Shown here: one piece after another, positions 1 to 8,926 of the stretch | Position numbering within the stretch: position 1 is the stretch's first letter | Layout: every line of letters begins with the position of its first letter | Source: Nocardia neocaledoniensis | Lineage (GTDB): Bacteria > Actinomycetota > Actinomycetes > Mycobacteriales > Mycobacteriaceae | DNA length: 64,000 nucleotides | Reading direction: 5' to 3' | Assembly: GCF_003182135.1 (NCBI RefSeq) | Contig: NZ_QGTL01000004.1 | Coordinates: 682,001-746,000 of the forward strand | Position numbers and translations under genes: made by a program | Notes under the pieces: generated by a model | Told to the model about the DNA's origin: nothing | The model's database searches: none | What the model saw: only the letters and a program-made list of their open reading frames with translations

Positions 1-114
1 CTGCAGCTGGGCGCCGAGGCCGCCGAGCACGAAGAAGCACAGTAACCAGACGGGGAGCACGATCCACTTGCGGCGGAAGGCCAGCTTGCCCCACCGGTAC
101 AGATAGACGGACAC
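1..114 (-). CDS. MMPL family transporter, N-terminal fragment (3' part outside window)
   Basis: Only the first 38 codons are present; the gene runs off the left edge. The GTG start (112-114) and the peptide beginning MSVYLYRWGKLAFRRKW are nearly identical to the start of the complete MmpL gene at 256-2550. Residues about 18-36 are hydrophobic and form the first membrane helix. MMPL proteins are RND-type inner-membrane exporters of lipids or small molecules. The near-identity of the two N-termini and the same orientation show a tandem duplication. This copy lies downstream of the complete one, behind a strong terminator, so it probably has its own promoter in the 140-bp gap. Substrate unknown. 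Confidence 0.85.
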   Translation of the reverse strand, partial: MSVYLYRWGKLAFRRKWIVLPVWLLCFFVLGGLGAQLQ

Positions 115-197
115 GGTTCTCTCCTCGGTGATCGATGCGAAGCGCGGATCGGGAGTACAGCCGGTCTTGCTGGTTCCGAGTCTGCCAGTCACTCTCG

Positions 198-240
198 GAA
201 AAAACGACGACCCCGCGATCCACCAGGGATCGCGGGGTCG
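198..240 (-). terminator. Rho-independent terminator of the complete MmpL gene
   Basis: A perfect 13-bp stem (arms 208-220 and 228-240) encloses a 7-nt loop. On the minus strand it is followed by TCG and then six T residues (204-199). It begins 15 bp after the MmpL stop codon, giving a canonical intrinsic terminator, which is relatively uncommon in this high-GC group. Confidence 0.9.
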
Positions 241-255
241 GGCGAGGCGGACCGA

Positions 256-2550
256 TCAGCCGACGGCGACCGGCTGCTTCACCGTCTCGGCGCTCTGGGC
301 GCGCAGCTGCTCGAGCTTGGAGCCCTCGACGTCGATATCGGGGATCACGCGGTCGAGCCACTTCGGCATCCACCAGGACCACTTGCCCATGATGACCAGC
401 AGCGCGGGCACCACGACCATGCGGACGATGAAGGCGTCGATCGCGACACCGGCGGCCAGCGCGAAGCCGAACGACTTCGCGGTGACATCGGTCTCCAGGA
501 TGAACGAGCCGAACACCGAGATCATGATGATCGCCGCCGAGGTCACCACGCGGGCGCCGTGGTGGTAACCGGCGACCATGGCGTCCTTGGGCGACTTGCC
601 GTGCACGAATTCCTCACGCATGCGGGTCACCAGGAACACCTGGTAGTCCATCGCGAGGCCGAACACCAAGCCGATCAACATGATCGGCAGGAAGCTGACC
701 AGCGGTTGCGGATCCTCGATCAGGCCGAGCCAGCCCTCCTGGAAGATCAGCACGGTCGCGCCGAAGGTGGCCGCCATCGAGAGCAGGAAGCCGAGCGCCG
801 CGGTGAGCGGGACCAGGATCGAGCGGAACACCAGGATCAGCAGGACGAACGCGGCGCCTGCCACGATGGCCAGGTACGGCACGATCTTGCTGAGCAGCAC
901 GTGGTCGACATCGGCGTAGATGGCGGTGGTGCCGGTGATGCCGTACTCCATGCCGTACTGGGCCTTCAGGTCCTGCTCGGCGCCGCGCGCCTCGGCGACC
1001 AGGTCCTTGGTGGCCTGGTTGTTCGGCCCGGACTTCGGGACGCCGTTGAGCATGGCGCCCTGCTTGTTCTCGCTCCACTGCGGCTCGGTGACGTAGTCCA
1101 TGCCCTCGTAGGAGGCGAGCCGCTCGCGCAGCGCGCCGACCGCGGCCTCGCGCTGGCCCTCGGGCACCGCGCTCAGATCGGTGACGACCATGAGCACACC
1201 GTTGCTGCCCTCACCGAAGCCCTCGGTGCGCAGCTCGTAGGCCTTGCGCACGGTGGAGGTCTTGGGCATCGAATCCTCGCCGGGCAGACCGAGGTTCAGC
1301 CCGGCCGCCGGTGCGGCGAGCGCGCCGAGCACGACCACCGACAGGATCAGCGCGACCCACGGCGCCTTGCCGATGAGGCGGCCGAAACGCTGGCCGAGGG
1401 TGACCGAGTTCTCGTCCTCGGGATCGTTCTGCGCGACCAGCGGCAGCTTCGGCTTGAACAGCGCCTTGCCGAAGGCGCCCATCAGCGCCGGCATCAGCGT
1501 GATGGCGGTGAGCACCGCGAACGCGGCCGCGATCGCGCCGCCGAGACCCATGAAGGTCAGGAACTGCACGCCGACGATGCTGAGCGCGCCGAGCGCGATG
1601 ATGACGGTCAGACCGGCGAACACCACGGCCGAACCGGCGGTGCCGAGTGCGGTGCCCGCGGCCTCCTCGGCCGATTCCCGCACGGCCAGTTCGTGTTTGT
1701 AGCGCGAGACGATGAACAGCGCGTAGTCGATCGAGAGCGCGATGCCGATCATCGAGGCCAGGAAGGTGGTGAAGCTGGGCACCTCGATCACCGAGGTACC
1801 GAGCATGATCAGCGAGGTCGCGGCGCCGAGGCCGACGATGGCGGTGACGATCGGCACGACCGCGGCGACGATGGCGCCGAAGGCCACCACCATCACGATC
1901 AGCGCGACACCCATGCCGATCATCTCGGACTTACCGCTGGGCTGCTCCTGCTTGGCGGCGATCGAGCCGCTCATCTCCACGGTGAGCCCGGCGTTGCGGG
2001 CCTCGCCGGCGACGTCGTAGGCCTTCGCGCGCTCCTCGTCGGTCACCTCGGTGACGCCGGAGATGGTGAACGGCACGCTCAGGGTCGCGACGGTCTTGGG
2101 TTCGGTCGCGTTCAGCACGTTGAGCGGAGCACCCGAGCACACCGACGGATCGGGGGTGGCGAGGCAGCCCATCTTCTCGGTCAGGTCGACCGGGTTCATC
2201 AGCGGCTTCTCGTGATCGACGATGTCGAGGCCGTTGAGCTTGGTGATCAGGGCGTCGATCGCGGCGCGGTTGGCCGGGTCGGTGAGCTGCTGGCCCTGCG
2301 GCGCGGCGATGACGTAGGTACCGGACACGGCGTCGAACTTGAACTGCTCGGACATGCCGGGGAAGTGCTTGTCGAGGATCTGGTTCGCGCGCTCCGAGGG
2401 GAGCGACGGCATCGAGAAGTCGTTGGTCATCGGCTTGCTGAGCGAGGCGCCGACGCCTCCGAGCAGCAGGAACAGCAAGAGCCAGACCGGTAGCACGATC
2501 CATTTACGGCGGAAAGCGAACTTTCCCCATCGGTAGAGGTATACGGACAC
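256..2550 (-). CDS. MMPL family RND transporter
   Basis: A 764-residue inner-membrane protein with the MmpL layout: TM1 at about residues 15-37, a periplasmic domain to about 205, a bundle of five helices to about 375, a second periplasmic domain at about 420-570 and a final helix bundle. Two Asp-Tyr pairs in equivalent helices (SIDYALFIVSRYKHE and AMDYQVFLVTRMREE) match the proton-relay positions known in MmpL3. The family exports lipids, siderophores or drugs using proton motive force. The start is GTG at 2548-2550. It is divergent from a TetR gene with an operator between them, so it is probably repressed by that regulator. A paralogue follows at 1-114. The substrate cannot be told from sequence. 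Confidence 0.93.
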   Translation of the reverse strand: MSVYLYRWGKFAFRRKWIVLPVWLLLFLLLGGVGASLSKPMTNDFSMPSLPSERANQILDKHFPGMSEQFKFDAVSGTYVIAAPQGQQLTDPANRAAIDALITKLNGLDIVDHEKPLMNPVDLTEKMGCLATPDPSVCSGAPLNVLNATEPKTVATLSVPFTISGVTEVTDEERAKAYDVAGEARNAGLTVEMSGSIAAKQEQPSGKSEMIGMGVALIVMVVAFGAIVAAVVPIVTAIVGLGAATSLIMLGTSVIEVPSFTTFLASMIGIALSIDYALFIVSRYKHELAVRESAEEAAGTALGTAGSAVVFAGLTVIIALGALSIVGVQFLTFMGLGGAIAAAFAVLTAITLMPALMGAFGKALFKPKLPLVAQNDPEDENSVTLGQRFGRLIGKAPWVALILSVVVLGALAAPAAGLNLGLPGEDSMPKTSTVRKAYELRTEGFGEGSNGVLMVVTDLSAVPEGQREAAVGALRERLASYEGMDYVTEPQWSENKQGAMLNGVPKSGPNNQATKDLVAEARGAEQDLKAQYGMEYGITGTTAIYADVDHVLLSKIVPYLAIVAGAAFVLLILVFRSILVPLTAALGFLLSMAATFGATVLIFQEGWLGLIEDPQPLVSFLPIMLIGLVFGLAMDYQVFLVTRMREEFVHGKSPKDAMVAGYHHGARVVTSAAIIMISVFGSFILETDVTAKSFGFALAAGVAIDAFIVRMVVVPALLVIMGKWSWWMPKWLDRVIPDIDVEGSKLEQLRAQSAETVKQPVAVG

Positions 2551-2648
2551 GAGGGTGCTCCTAGCGCGAAGAACTCGGGTGGGATCAGGCTCGTAGACAG
2601 CACTCGCGGGTCACCCCTGACGACCCGCCTCCACATCGTCGTTTTCTG

Positions 2649-2680
2649 CCTACCGTGCGGTAGGTAGACTACCGAGGTAA
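2649..2680. promoter_or_regulatory. Palindromic operator in the MmpL/TetR divergent promoter
   Basis: CCTACCG and CGGTAGG form a perfect inverted repeat (2649-2655 and 2658-2664) around TG. A further CTACCG-type half site and AGGTA lie just downstream (2669-2679). Size and place fit a TetR-family operator controlling both divergent genes. Which strand's promoter it overlaps is not resolved. Confidence 0.7.
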
Positions 2681-2750
2681 TAAGTGGAGAGGCAACCTCA
2701 GTTTTCGGGGCTGCACGAGAGGCTACCCGGAGTCATGGAAGGATTGCCGC

Positions 2751-3347
2751 ATGGCAGCGCGAGAGATCGCCGACACCGTTACCGCAGGTGGAGGCACTAA
2801 AAAGGCGATTCGTGACGCCGCGGTGCAGCTCTTCACCGCCAAGGGGTTCGAGCAATCGAGCCTGCGTGAGGTCGCCGATATGGTGGGAATCACAAAGGCC
2901 TCGCTCTATTACCACTACCCGTCGAAGCTGGATCTGCTGCTCGCGATCATCGATCCGATCATCGATCACCTGCGCGGGGTCACCGAGGACATCGACGCGG
3001 TTCCCTACGACGACGAGGGCATCCGCGCCGTGCTGCGCGGCTACCTGCGCGGCATGATCCGCTACCGCGACGCGGGCGCGCTGTGCGTCCGCGACACCGC
3101 CGCGATCGTCCACGCCATCGCCGACCGCTATCCCGACCTGCTGGAACCCACCCGGGGCATGCGGATCTGGCTGGCGGGCCCCGACCCGACCCCGGCCGCG
3201 CTGCTGCGGGCCGCGGCGGCCATCGAGGTGCTCGGGGTGGCGCTGTTGTCGAGCGAATTCGCCCCGGACGCGCCCGACGAGCTCGTCGAGAAGACCCTGC
3301 TCGACGCGGCGATCTGCGTGCTGACCGGTTGCGCGCATTCCTCGTGA
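2751..3347 (+). CDS. TetR/AcrR family transcriptional regulator
   Basis: A 198-residue protein with a typical TetR N-terminal helix-turn-helix at about residues 18-60 (the segment EVADMVGITKASLYYHYPSK is diagnostic) and a helical ligand-binding C-terminal part. A GGAAGGA ribosome site lies 8 nt before the ATG. It is transcribed away from the MmpL gene with a palindromic operator between them, so it is inferred to be the local repressor of MmpL export and of itself. The ligand is unknown. Confidence 0.93.
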   Translation: MAAREIADTVTAGGGTKKAIRDAAVQLFTAKGFEQSSLREVADMVGITKASLYYHYPSKLDLLLAIIDPIIDHLRGVTEDIDAVPYDDEGIRAVLRGYLRGMIRYRDAGALCVRDTAAIVHAIADRYPDLLEPTRGMRIWLAGPDPTPAALLRAAAAIEVLGVALLSSEFAPDAPDELVEKTLLDAAICVLTGCAHSS

Positions 3348-3385
3348 GCGGTCGGCCGCCGACCGCCGCCGCCCGGCGCACCGCG

Positions 3386-3391
3386 TAAGTT
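3386..3391 (+). promoter_or_regulatory. Putative -10 element, leaderless start of the Rrf2-like gene
   Basis: TAAGTT ends 7 nt before the GTG start codon at 3399, and no purine-rich ribosome site is present. This matches the leaderless promoter geometry seen at several other genes in the window. Confidence 0.4.
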
Positions 3392-3398
3392 CGAGGCC

Positions 3399-3875
3399 GT
3401 GCATATCTCCGCCAGGGTCGATTTCGCGGTGCGTACGCTGCTCGAGCTCGCCGCGGCCGACGGAGTCGTCAAGGCCGAGGCGATCGCCGCGGCCGCGCAG
3501 ATCCCGCCCAAGGTGCTCGAGTCCGTGCTCGCCGAGCTGCGCAGGGCCGAGCTCGTCCTCAGCAGGCGCGGGCCCGACGGCGGCTACCGGCTCGGGCGAC
3601 CGGCGACGGAGATCTCGGTGGCCGATGTGATCCGCGCCGTCGAATCCCCGCTGGCCTCCGTGCGCGGCCAGCGGCCCGAGGACGTGCGCTACCCGGGCGC
3701 GGCCGAACCGTTGCAGCGGGTGTGGATCGCGCTGCGGGTCAACATCCGTGCCGTGCTGGAGAACGTGTCGATCGCCGATATCGCGGCCGACCAGCTGCCC
3801 GGTTTCGTCGGCGAGCTGATCGCCGACCCCGGCGCGTGGGCGCGGCGCGAGCCGCGGGCCTCGGCGACACCGTGA
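3399..3875 (+). CDS. Rrf2 family transcriptional regulator
   Basis: A 158-residue winged-helix protein. The N-terminus (MHISARVDFAVRTLLELAA), the recognition helix IPPKVLESVLAEL and the wing RRGPDGGYRLGRPA are characteristic of the Rrf2/IscR family. Unlike IscR or NsrR it has no cysteine at all, so it cannot coordinate an Fe-S cluster through cysteines and must sense something else. It precedes the ABC exporter pair by 53 bp in the same direction, and may regulate it. GTG start. Confidence 0.88.
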   Translation: MHISARVDFAVRTLLELAAADGVVKAEAIAAAAQIPPKVLESVLAELRRAELVLSRRGPDGGYRLGRPATEISVADVIRAVESPLASVRGQRPEDVRYPGAAEPLQRVWIALRVNIRAVLENVSIADIAADQLPGFVGELIADPGAWARREPRASATP

Positions 3876-3928
3876 GGAGCCAAAACAGCAGGGCATGGGC
3901 TACCGGTGCGGGGTAGCCTTCGACCATC

Positions 3929-5662
3929 ATGTTGATCACCCTGCTGCGGACCTATCTGGCCCCTTACCGCACCCAGCTGGCCGGGGTCATCGTCCTCCAG
4001 CTGGTGTCGGTCATCGCGATGCTCTACCTGCCCAGCCTCAATGCCGATCTGATCGACAACGGCGTCACCAAGGGCGATATCGGCTACATCTGGACCACCG
4101 GCCTGTGGATGCTCGCGGTCAGCTGCGTGCAGATCGTGGCCTCGGCGTCCTCGGTGTACTTCGGCGCGCAGGCGGCGATGGGCGCCGGCCGGGACATGCG
4201 CGGCGGCGTGCTGCACCGGGTCGAGACGTTCTCGGCGCGCGAGGTCGGCATGTTCGGCGCGCCGTCGCTGATCACCCGCTCGACCAACGACATCCAGCAG
4301 GTGCAGCTGCTGATCGTCATGTCGGTGACGATTCTGGTGATGGCGCCGATCATGTGTATCGGCGGCATCATCATGGCGGTCCGCGAGGACTTCGGACTGT
4401 CGTGGCTGCTGCTCATCGCCGTCCCGGCGCTCGCCATCGCCATGGGCACGATCGTGGCCCGCATGGTGCCGAGGTTCCGCGAGATGCAGGCGCGCATCGA
4501 CGACGTGAACCGGGTGCTGCGCGAGCAGATCACCGGCATCCGTGTGGTGCGGGCCTTCGTCCGGGAACGCCAGGAGATCTGGCGCTTCGGGATGGCCAAC
4601 ACCGCGCTCACCGACACCGCGCTCGCGGTCGGCAGGCTGATGGCGCTGATGTTCCCGACGGTGATGCTGATCAGCAACGTCACCGCCGTCGCGGTGATCT
4701 GGTTCGGCGGCCACCACGTCGACAACGGGACCATGCAGATCGGCTCGCTCACCGCGATGCTGTCCTACATCATGCAGATCCTGATGGCCGTGATGATGGC
4801 CTCGTTCCTGGCCATGATGGCGCCGCGCGCCGCGGTCTCGGCCGACCGGATCGGCGGGGTGCTCGACACCGAGTCCTCGGTCCGCCCGCCCCGGCTGACG
4901 CAGCCCTTCGCCGCCGACCCGGCCCTGGTCGACATGCAGTTCGCCGAATTCGCCTTCCCCGGCGCCGAGAAGCCGGTGCTGCGCGGCATCCGCTTCCAAG
5001 TGGCGCCCGGCACCACCACCGCGATCGTCGGCTCCACCGGTTCGGGCAAGACCACGCTGATCAACCTGATCCCGCGGCTGATCGACGTCACCGACGGCGC
5101 CGTGTACGTGGGCGGCACCGACGTGCGTCATCTCGATCTCGAAAGCCTGCGCGGCGGCATCGGACTCGTCCCGCAGAAGGCGTACCTGTTCTCCGGCACC
5201 GTGGCGAGCAACCTGCGCTACGGCAAGCCCGACGCCACCGACGAGGAACTGTGGCGCGCGCTCGAGGTCGCCCAGGCGGCCGATTTCGTGCGCGAGATGC
5301 CGCAGGGGCTCGAGACGCCGGTCGCGCAGGGCGGCACCACCGTCTCCGGCGGCCAGCGCCAGCGGCTGTGCATCGCCCGCGCCCTGGTGCGCAGACCGCG
5401 CGTCTATCTCTTCGACGACTCCTTCTCCGCGCTCGACGTCGCCACCGACGCCAGGCTGCGCGCCGCGCTGAAGCCGGAGACGGCCGACGCGTCGGTGATC
5501 ATCGTCGCCCAGCGCATCGCGACCATCCGTGACGCCGACCAGATCGTCGTCCTCGAGGACGGCGCGATGGCGGGTCTCGGCACCCACGACCAGTTGATGC
5601 AGCGGTGCCCGGAGTACCGCGAGATCGTCGAGTCCCAGCTCAGTGTGGAGGAGGCTCGATGA
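3929..5662 (+). CDS. ABC exporter subunit A (TMD-NBD fusion, degenerate catalytic site)
   Basis: A 577-residue half transporter: six predicted membrane helices in about residues 1-310, then a nucleotide-binding domain with Walker A (GSTGSGKTT, near 369-377), a canonical signature (VSGGQRQRL) and Walker B (RVYLFDDSFSALD). The catalytic glutamate after Walker B is Asp and the switch histidine is Gln (IIVAQRIATI), so its own ATP site is degenerate. This is the usual asymmetry of heterodimeric exporters such as BmrC/BmrD or TM287/288. Its TGA overlaps the ATG of the partner gene. TAGCCT 9 nt before the ATG suggests a near-leaderless transcript. Probable multidrug or lipid exporter; substrate unknown. 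Confidence 0.92.
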   Translation: MLITLLRTYLAPYRTQLAGVIVLQLVSVIAMLYLPSLNADLIDNGVTKGDIGYIWTTGLWMLAVSCVQIVASASSVYFGAQAAMGAGRDMRGGVLHRVETFSAREVGMFGAPSLITRSTNDIQQVQLLIVMSVTILVMAPIMCIGGIIMAVREDFGLSWLLLIAVPALAIAMGTIVARMVPRFREMQARIDDVNRVLREQITGIRVVRAFVRERQEIWRFGMANTALTDTALAVGRLMALMFPTVMLISNVTAVAVIWFGGHHVDNGTMQIGSLTAMLSYIMQILMAVMMASFLAMMAPRAAVSADRIGGVLDTESSVRPPRLTQPFAADPALVDMQFAEFAFPGAEKPVLRGIRFQVAPGTTTAIVGSTGSGKTTLINLIPRLIDVTDGAVYVGGTDVRHLDLESLRGGIGLVPQKAYLFSGTVASNLRYGKPDATDEELWRALEVAQAADFVREMPQGLETPVAQGGTTVSGGQRQRLCIARALVRRPRVYLFDDSFSALDVATDARLRAALKPETADASVIIVAQRIATIRDADQIVVLEDGAMAGLGTHDQLMQRCPEYREIVESQLSVEEAR

Positions 5663-7566
5663 GGCCAGGTGCTCCCGGCCCCGGCGCCCCGGGTGCGAAG
5701 GCCAAATCGTTCGGACCCTCGCTGAAGCGGCTGCTCGGCAGGCTCGTGCCGGAGCGGTTCACCGTCGGGGTGATCATCGCGCTGGTGATCGTGTCGGTGG
5801 TGCTCAACACCCTCGGCCCGTACCTGCTCGGCAAGGCCACCAACCTGGTCTTCGACGGGTTCGTGGGCAAGCAACTCGATCCGCGCCTCGACAAGGAACA
5901 GACCGTCGCGCTGCTGCGTGACCGGGGCGAGAACACCCGCGCCGACATGCTCTCGGCGATGGATGTCGTGCCCGGGACCGGCATCGACTTCGACGCCGTG
6001 GCCAGGGTGCTGCTGCTCGTGCTCGCGCTCTACGTCGCGGCCTCGGTGTTCGGCTGGCTGCAGGGCTATCTGCTCAACGTCGTCATCAACCGGACCGTGA
6101 AGCGGCTGCGCGACGAGGTCGAGGACAAGCTGCACCGGTTGCCGCTGCGCTACTTCGACACCTCCCCGCGCGGTGACGTGCTCAGCCGCGTCACCAACGA
6201 CGTCGACAATGTCTCGCAGAGCCTGCAGCAGACGATGAGCCAGCTGCTGGTCTCGCTGTTCACCGTGGTCGGAATCCTGATCATGATGTTCTGGATCTCG
6301 CCGCTGCTGGCGCTGATCGCCCTGCTCACCGTGCCGGCCGCGATCGTGGTCACCGCCCAGATCGCCAAGCGGTCCAAGCCGCACTTCGTCGACCAGTGGA
6401 GGTACACCGGCGCGGTGAACGCCTCGGTCGAGGAGGCCTACACCGGCCACGAGATCATCACCGCCTTCGGCCGCAGCCGCGAGGTCGGCAAGGAATTCGA
6501 CGAGCGCAATCAGAAGCTCTACGACGCCAGCTTCAAGGCGCAGTTCATCTCCGGCCTGATCATGCCGGCGATCATGTTCCTCGGGAACGTGAACTTCGTG
6601 TTCATCGCGCTGGTCGGCGGGCTGCGGGTGGCCACCGGCAATCTCTCGCTCGGCGAGGTGCAGGCCTTCATCCAGTACTCGCGCCAGTTCAGCCAGCCGC
6701 TCACCCAGATCGGCGCGATGGCCAACCTGCTGCAGTCCGGTGTCGCCTCCGCGGAGCGGATCTTCGAGATCCTCGACGCCGACGAGCAGAGTCCGGACCC
6801 GCTGGTGGAGAACTCGCGTCCGGTCGATCGCGGCCGGGTGGAGTTCGAGGCGGTGTCGTTCGGCTACGAGCCGGACGTCCCGATCATCGAGCGGCTCTCG
6901 CTGGTCGCCGAGCCGGGGCACGTGATCGCCATCGTCGGCCCGACCGGTGCGGGCAAGACCACCCTGGTCAACCTGCTGATGCGGTTCTACGAACTCGACG
7001 CGGGCACCATCACCATCGACGACGTCGACATCACCACCATCAGCCGCGATCACCTGCGCTCGCGGATCGGCATGGTGCTGCAGGACACCTGGCTGTTCAA
7101 GGGCACGATCCGGGAGAACATCGCCTACGGCAATCCGAACGCCTCCGAGCACGACATCCAGGCCGCGGCCCGCGCCGCCTACGTCGACCGGTTCGTGCAC
7201 TCGCTGCCCAACGGCTACGACACGGTGATCGACGAGGAGGGCGGCGGCGTCAGCGCCGGCGAGAAGCAGCTGATCACGATCGCCCGCGCGTTCCTGGCCA
7301 AGCCGTCGATCCTGATCCTGGACGAGGCGACCAGCTCGGTCGACACCCGCACCGAACTGCTGGTCCAGCAGGCCACCGCGGCTTTGCGCCGCGACCGCAC
7401 CAGCTTCGTGATCGCGCATCGTCTCTCCACCATCCGCGACGCCGACCTGATCGTGGTGATGGAGAAGGGCCGCATCGTCGAACACGGCGACCACGAGCGG
7501 CTGCTCGAGGAGCGCGGGGCGTACTACCGCCTCTACAACGCCCAATTCGCCGCGGCGGAACTGTAG
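5659..7566 (+). CDS. ABC exporter subunit B (TMD-NBD fusion)
   Basis: A 635-residue half transporter that pairs with the preceding gene. The start is set at the ATG overlapping the upstream stop (ATGA), with a GGAGGAGG-like ribosome site 7-14 nt upstream; an earlier in-frame ATG at 5605 lies inside the partner and was not used. The membrane domain holds an extra 50-60 residue insertion rich in charged residues between the first helices. The NBD has Walker A (GPTGAGKTT), a divergent signature (VSAGEKQLI), a full Walker B with catalytic Glu (ILILDEATSSVD) and the switch His (VIAHRLSTI). It therefore supplies the catalytic residues that subunit A lacks. Confidence 0.93.
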   Translation: MRPGAPGPGAPGAKAKSFGPSLKRLLGRLVPERFTVGVIIALVIVSVVLNTLGPYLLGKATNLVFDGFVGKQLDPRLDKEQTVALLRDRGENTRADMLSAMDVVPGTGIDFDAVARVLLLVLALYVAASVFGWLQGYLLNVVINRTVKRLRDEVEDKLHRLPLRYFDTSPRGDVLSRVTNDVDNVSQSLQQTMSQLLVSLFTVVGILIMMFWISPLLALIALLTVPAAIVVTAQIAKRSKPHFVDQWRYTGAVNASVEEAYTGHEIITAFGRSREVGKEFDERNQKLYDASFKAQFISGLIMPAIMFLGNVNFVFIALVGGLRVATGNLSLGEVQAFIQYSRQFSQPLTQIGAMANLLQSGVASAERIFEILDADEQSPDPLVENSRPVDRGRVEFEAVSFGYEPDVPIIERLSLVAEPGHVIAIVGPTGAGKTTLVNLLMRFYELDAGTITIDDVDITTISRDHLRSRIGMVLQDTWLFKGTIRENIAYGNPNASEHDIQAAARAAYVDRFVHSLPNGYDTVIDEEGGGVSAGEKQLITIARAFLAKPSILILDEATSSVDTRTELLVQQATAALRRDRTSFVIAHRLSTIRDADLIVVMEKGRIVEHGDHERLLEERGAYYRLYNAQFAAAEL

Positions 7567-7624
7567 CCCCGGATACCGCGGAGCCCCCGGATACCGCGGT
7601 CACCGGCCCTGGCACGATGGGCTG

Positions 7625-8878
7625 GTGGCCGATCCCAGCGAGTTCTCCTTCACCGTAGGCACCCGTCTCGACGGCGGGCGGCACGGACGTACCGGCGTCA
7701 TCGGTACCCCGCACGGCGAGATCGCCACGCCCGCCTTCATCCCGGTCGGCACCAAGGCCTCGGTGAAGGCGGTGCTGCCCGAGACCATGAAGGACCTCGG
7801 CGCCCAGGCGCTGCTGGCCAACGCCTACCACCTGTACCTGCAGCCGGGCGCCGACATCGTCGACGAGGCGGGTGGCCTCGGCCGGTTCATGAACTGGGCC
7901 GGGCCCACCTTCACCGACAGCGGCGGCTTCCAGGTGATGTCGCTGGGCGTCGGGTTCAAGAAGGTGCTGGCCATGGAGGCCGTCGACATCCGCTCCGACG
8001 AGGTGATCGCCGAGGGCAAGGAACGCCTGGCCACCGTCGACGACGACGGCGTCACCTTCCGCTCCCACCTCGACGGTTCGAAGCACCGCTTCACCCCCGA
8101 GGTGTCGATGGGCATCCAGCACCAGCTCGGCGCCGACATCATGTTCGCCTTCGACGAGCTGACCACCCTGCTGAACACCCGTGGCTACCAGGAGAAGTCG
8201 CTGCAGCGCACGCACGAGTGGGCGCAGCGCTGCATCGATGAGCACGAGAAACTCACCGGCGAACGCGGCCACCGCCCCTACCAGGCGCTGTTCGCGGTGA
8301 TCCAGGGCGCGCAGTACGAAGACCTGCGCCGCAAGGCCTGCCGCGACCTCGAGACGATCCGCGGTTCGGGCGGAACGGAATTCGACGGCTACGGCATCGG
8401 CGGCGCGCTGGAGAAGCACAACCTCGGCACCATCGTCGGCTGGTGCTGCGACGAGCTGCCCGAACACAAGCCGCGGCACATGCTCGGCATCAGCGAGCCC
8501 GAGGACATGTTCGTCGCCATCGAGAACGGCGCCGACACCTTCGACTGCGTGAATCCCTCACGGGTGGCGCGCAACGCGGCGATCTACGTCGACGAGGGCC
8601 GGTTCAACATCAACACCAGCCGCTTCCGGCGCGACTTCACCCCGATCGACGAGAACTGCGACTGCTACACCTGCGCGCACTACACCCGCGCCTACCTGCA
8701 CCACCTGTTCAAGGCCAAGGAGATGCTCTCGGCCACGCTCTGCACCATCCACAACGAGCGGTTCACCGTCCGGCTCGTCGACCGGATCAGGGCCAGTATC
8801 GAGGGCGGCTACTTCGACGAGTTCAAGTCGGAGTTCCTCGGCCGGTGGCAGGGCCGGATCAAGGCGCCCGGCGCCTAG
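7625..8878 (+). CDS. tgt: tRNA-guanine transglycosylase (queuine tRNA-ribosyltransferase)
   Basis: A 417-residue TIM-barrel enzyme that exchanges guanine-34 for a queuosine base in tRNAs with GUN anticodons (Asp, Asn, His, Tyr). Visible motifs: substrate-binding Asp98 in TDSGGFQVMSLG, the YGIGG loop, the nucleophile region GADTFDCVNPSRVARN, and the zinc ligands Cys345, Cys347 and Cys350 with a later His in TIHNERF. GTG start; CACGAT ends 6 nt before it and there is no clear ribosome site. It is convergent with a YhhQ-type queuosine-precursor transporter, and gluQRS lies 2.2 kb away, so the three make a queuosine salvage and modification set. Confidence 0.95.
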   Translation: MADPSEFSFTVGTRLDGGRHGRTGVIGTPHGEIATPAFIPVGTKASVKAVLPETMKDLGAQALLANAYHLYLQPGADIVDEAGGLGRFMNWAGPTFTDSGGFQVMSLGVGFKKVLAMEAVDIRSDEVIAEGKERLATVDDDGVTFRSHLDGSKHRFTPEVSMGIQHQLGADIMFAFDELTTLLNTRGYQEKSLQRTHEWAQRCIDEHEKLTGERGHRPYQALFAVIQGAQYEDLRRKACRDLETIRGSGGTEFDGYGIGGALEKHNLGTIVGWCCDELPEHKPRHMLGISEPEDMFVAIENGADTFDCVNPSRVARNAAIYVDEGRFNINTSRFRRDFTPIDENCDCYTCAHYTRAYLHHLFKAKEMLSATLCTIHNERFTVRLVDRIRASIEGGYFDEFKSEFLGRWQGRIKAPGA

Positions 8879-8887
8879 AGACGCGAA

Positions 8888-8914
8888 GCGGCGGACCGGA
8901 ATCCGGCCCGCCGC
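8888..8914. terminator. Bidirectional hairpin between tgt and the YhhQ-type transporter
   Basis: GCGGCGG (8888-8894) pairs with CCGCCGC (8908-8914), and CCGG/CCGG continues the stem past one mismatch. There is no T tract. It lies in the 48-bp gap between two convergent genes. Confidence 0.5.
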
Positions 8915-8926
8915 TCGAACCCGCAC

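Noticed and set aside
559..2493. A 644-codon plus-strand open frame opposite the MmpL gene
   Set aside because: Composition (long runs of His, Arg, Asp, Glu) is that of an antisense shadow. The MmpL frame has all expected helices and motifs.
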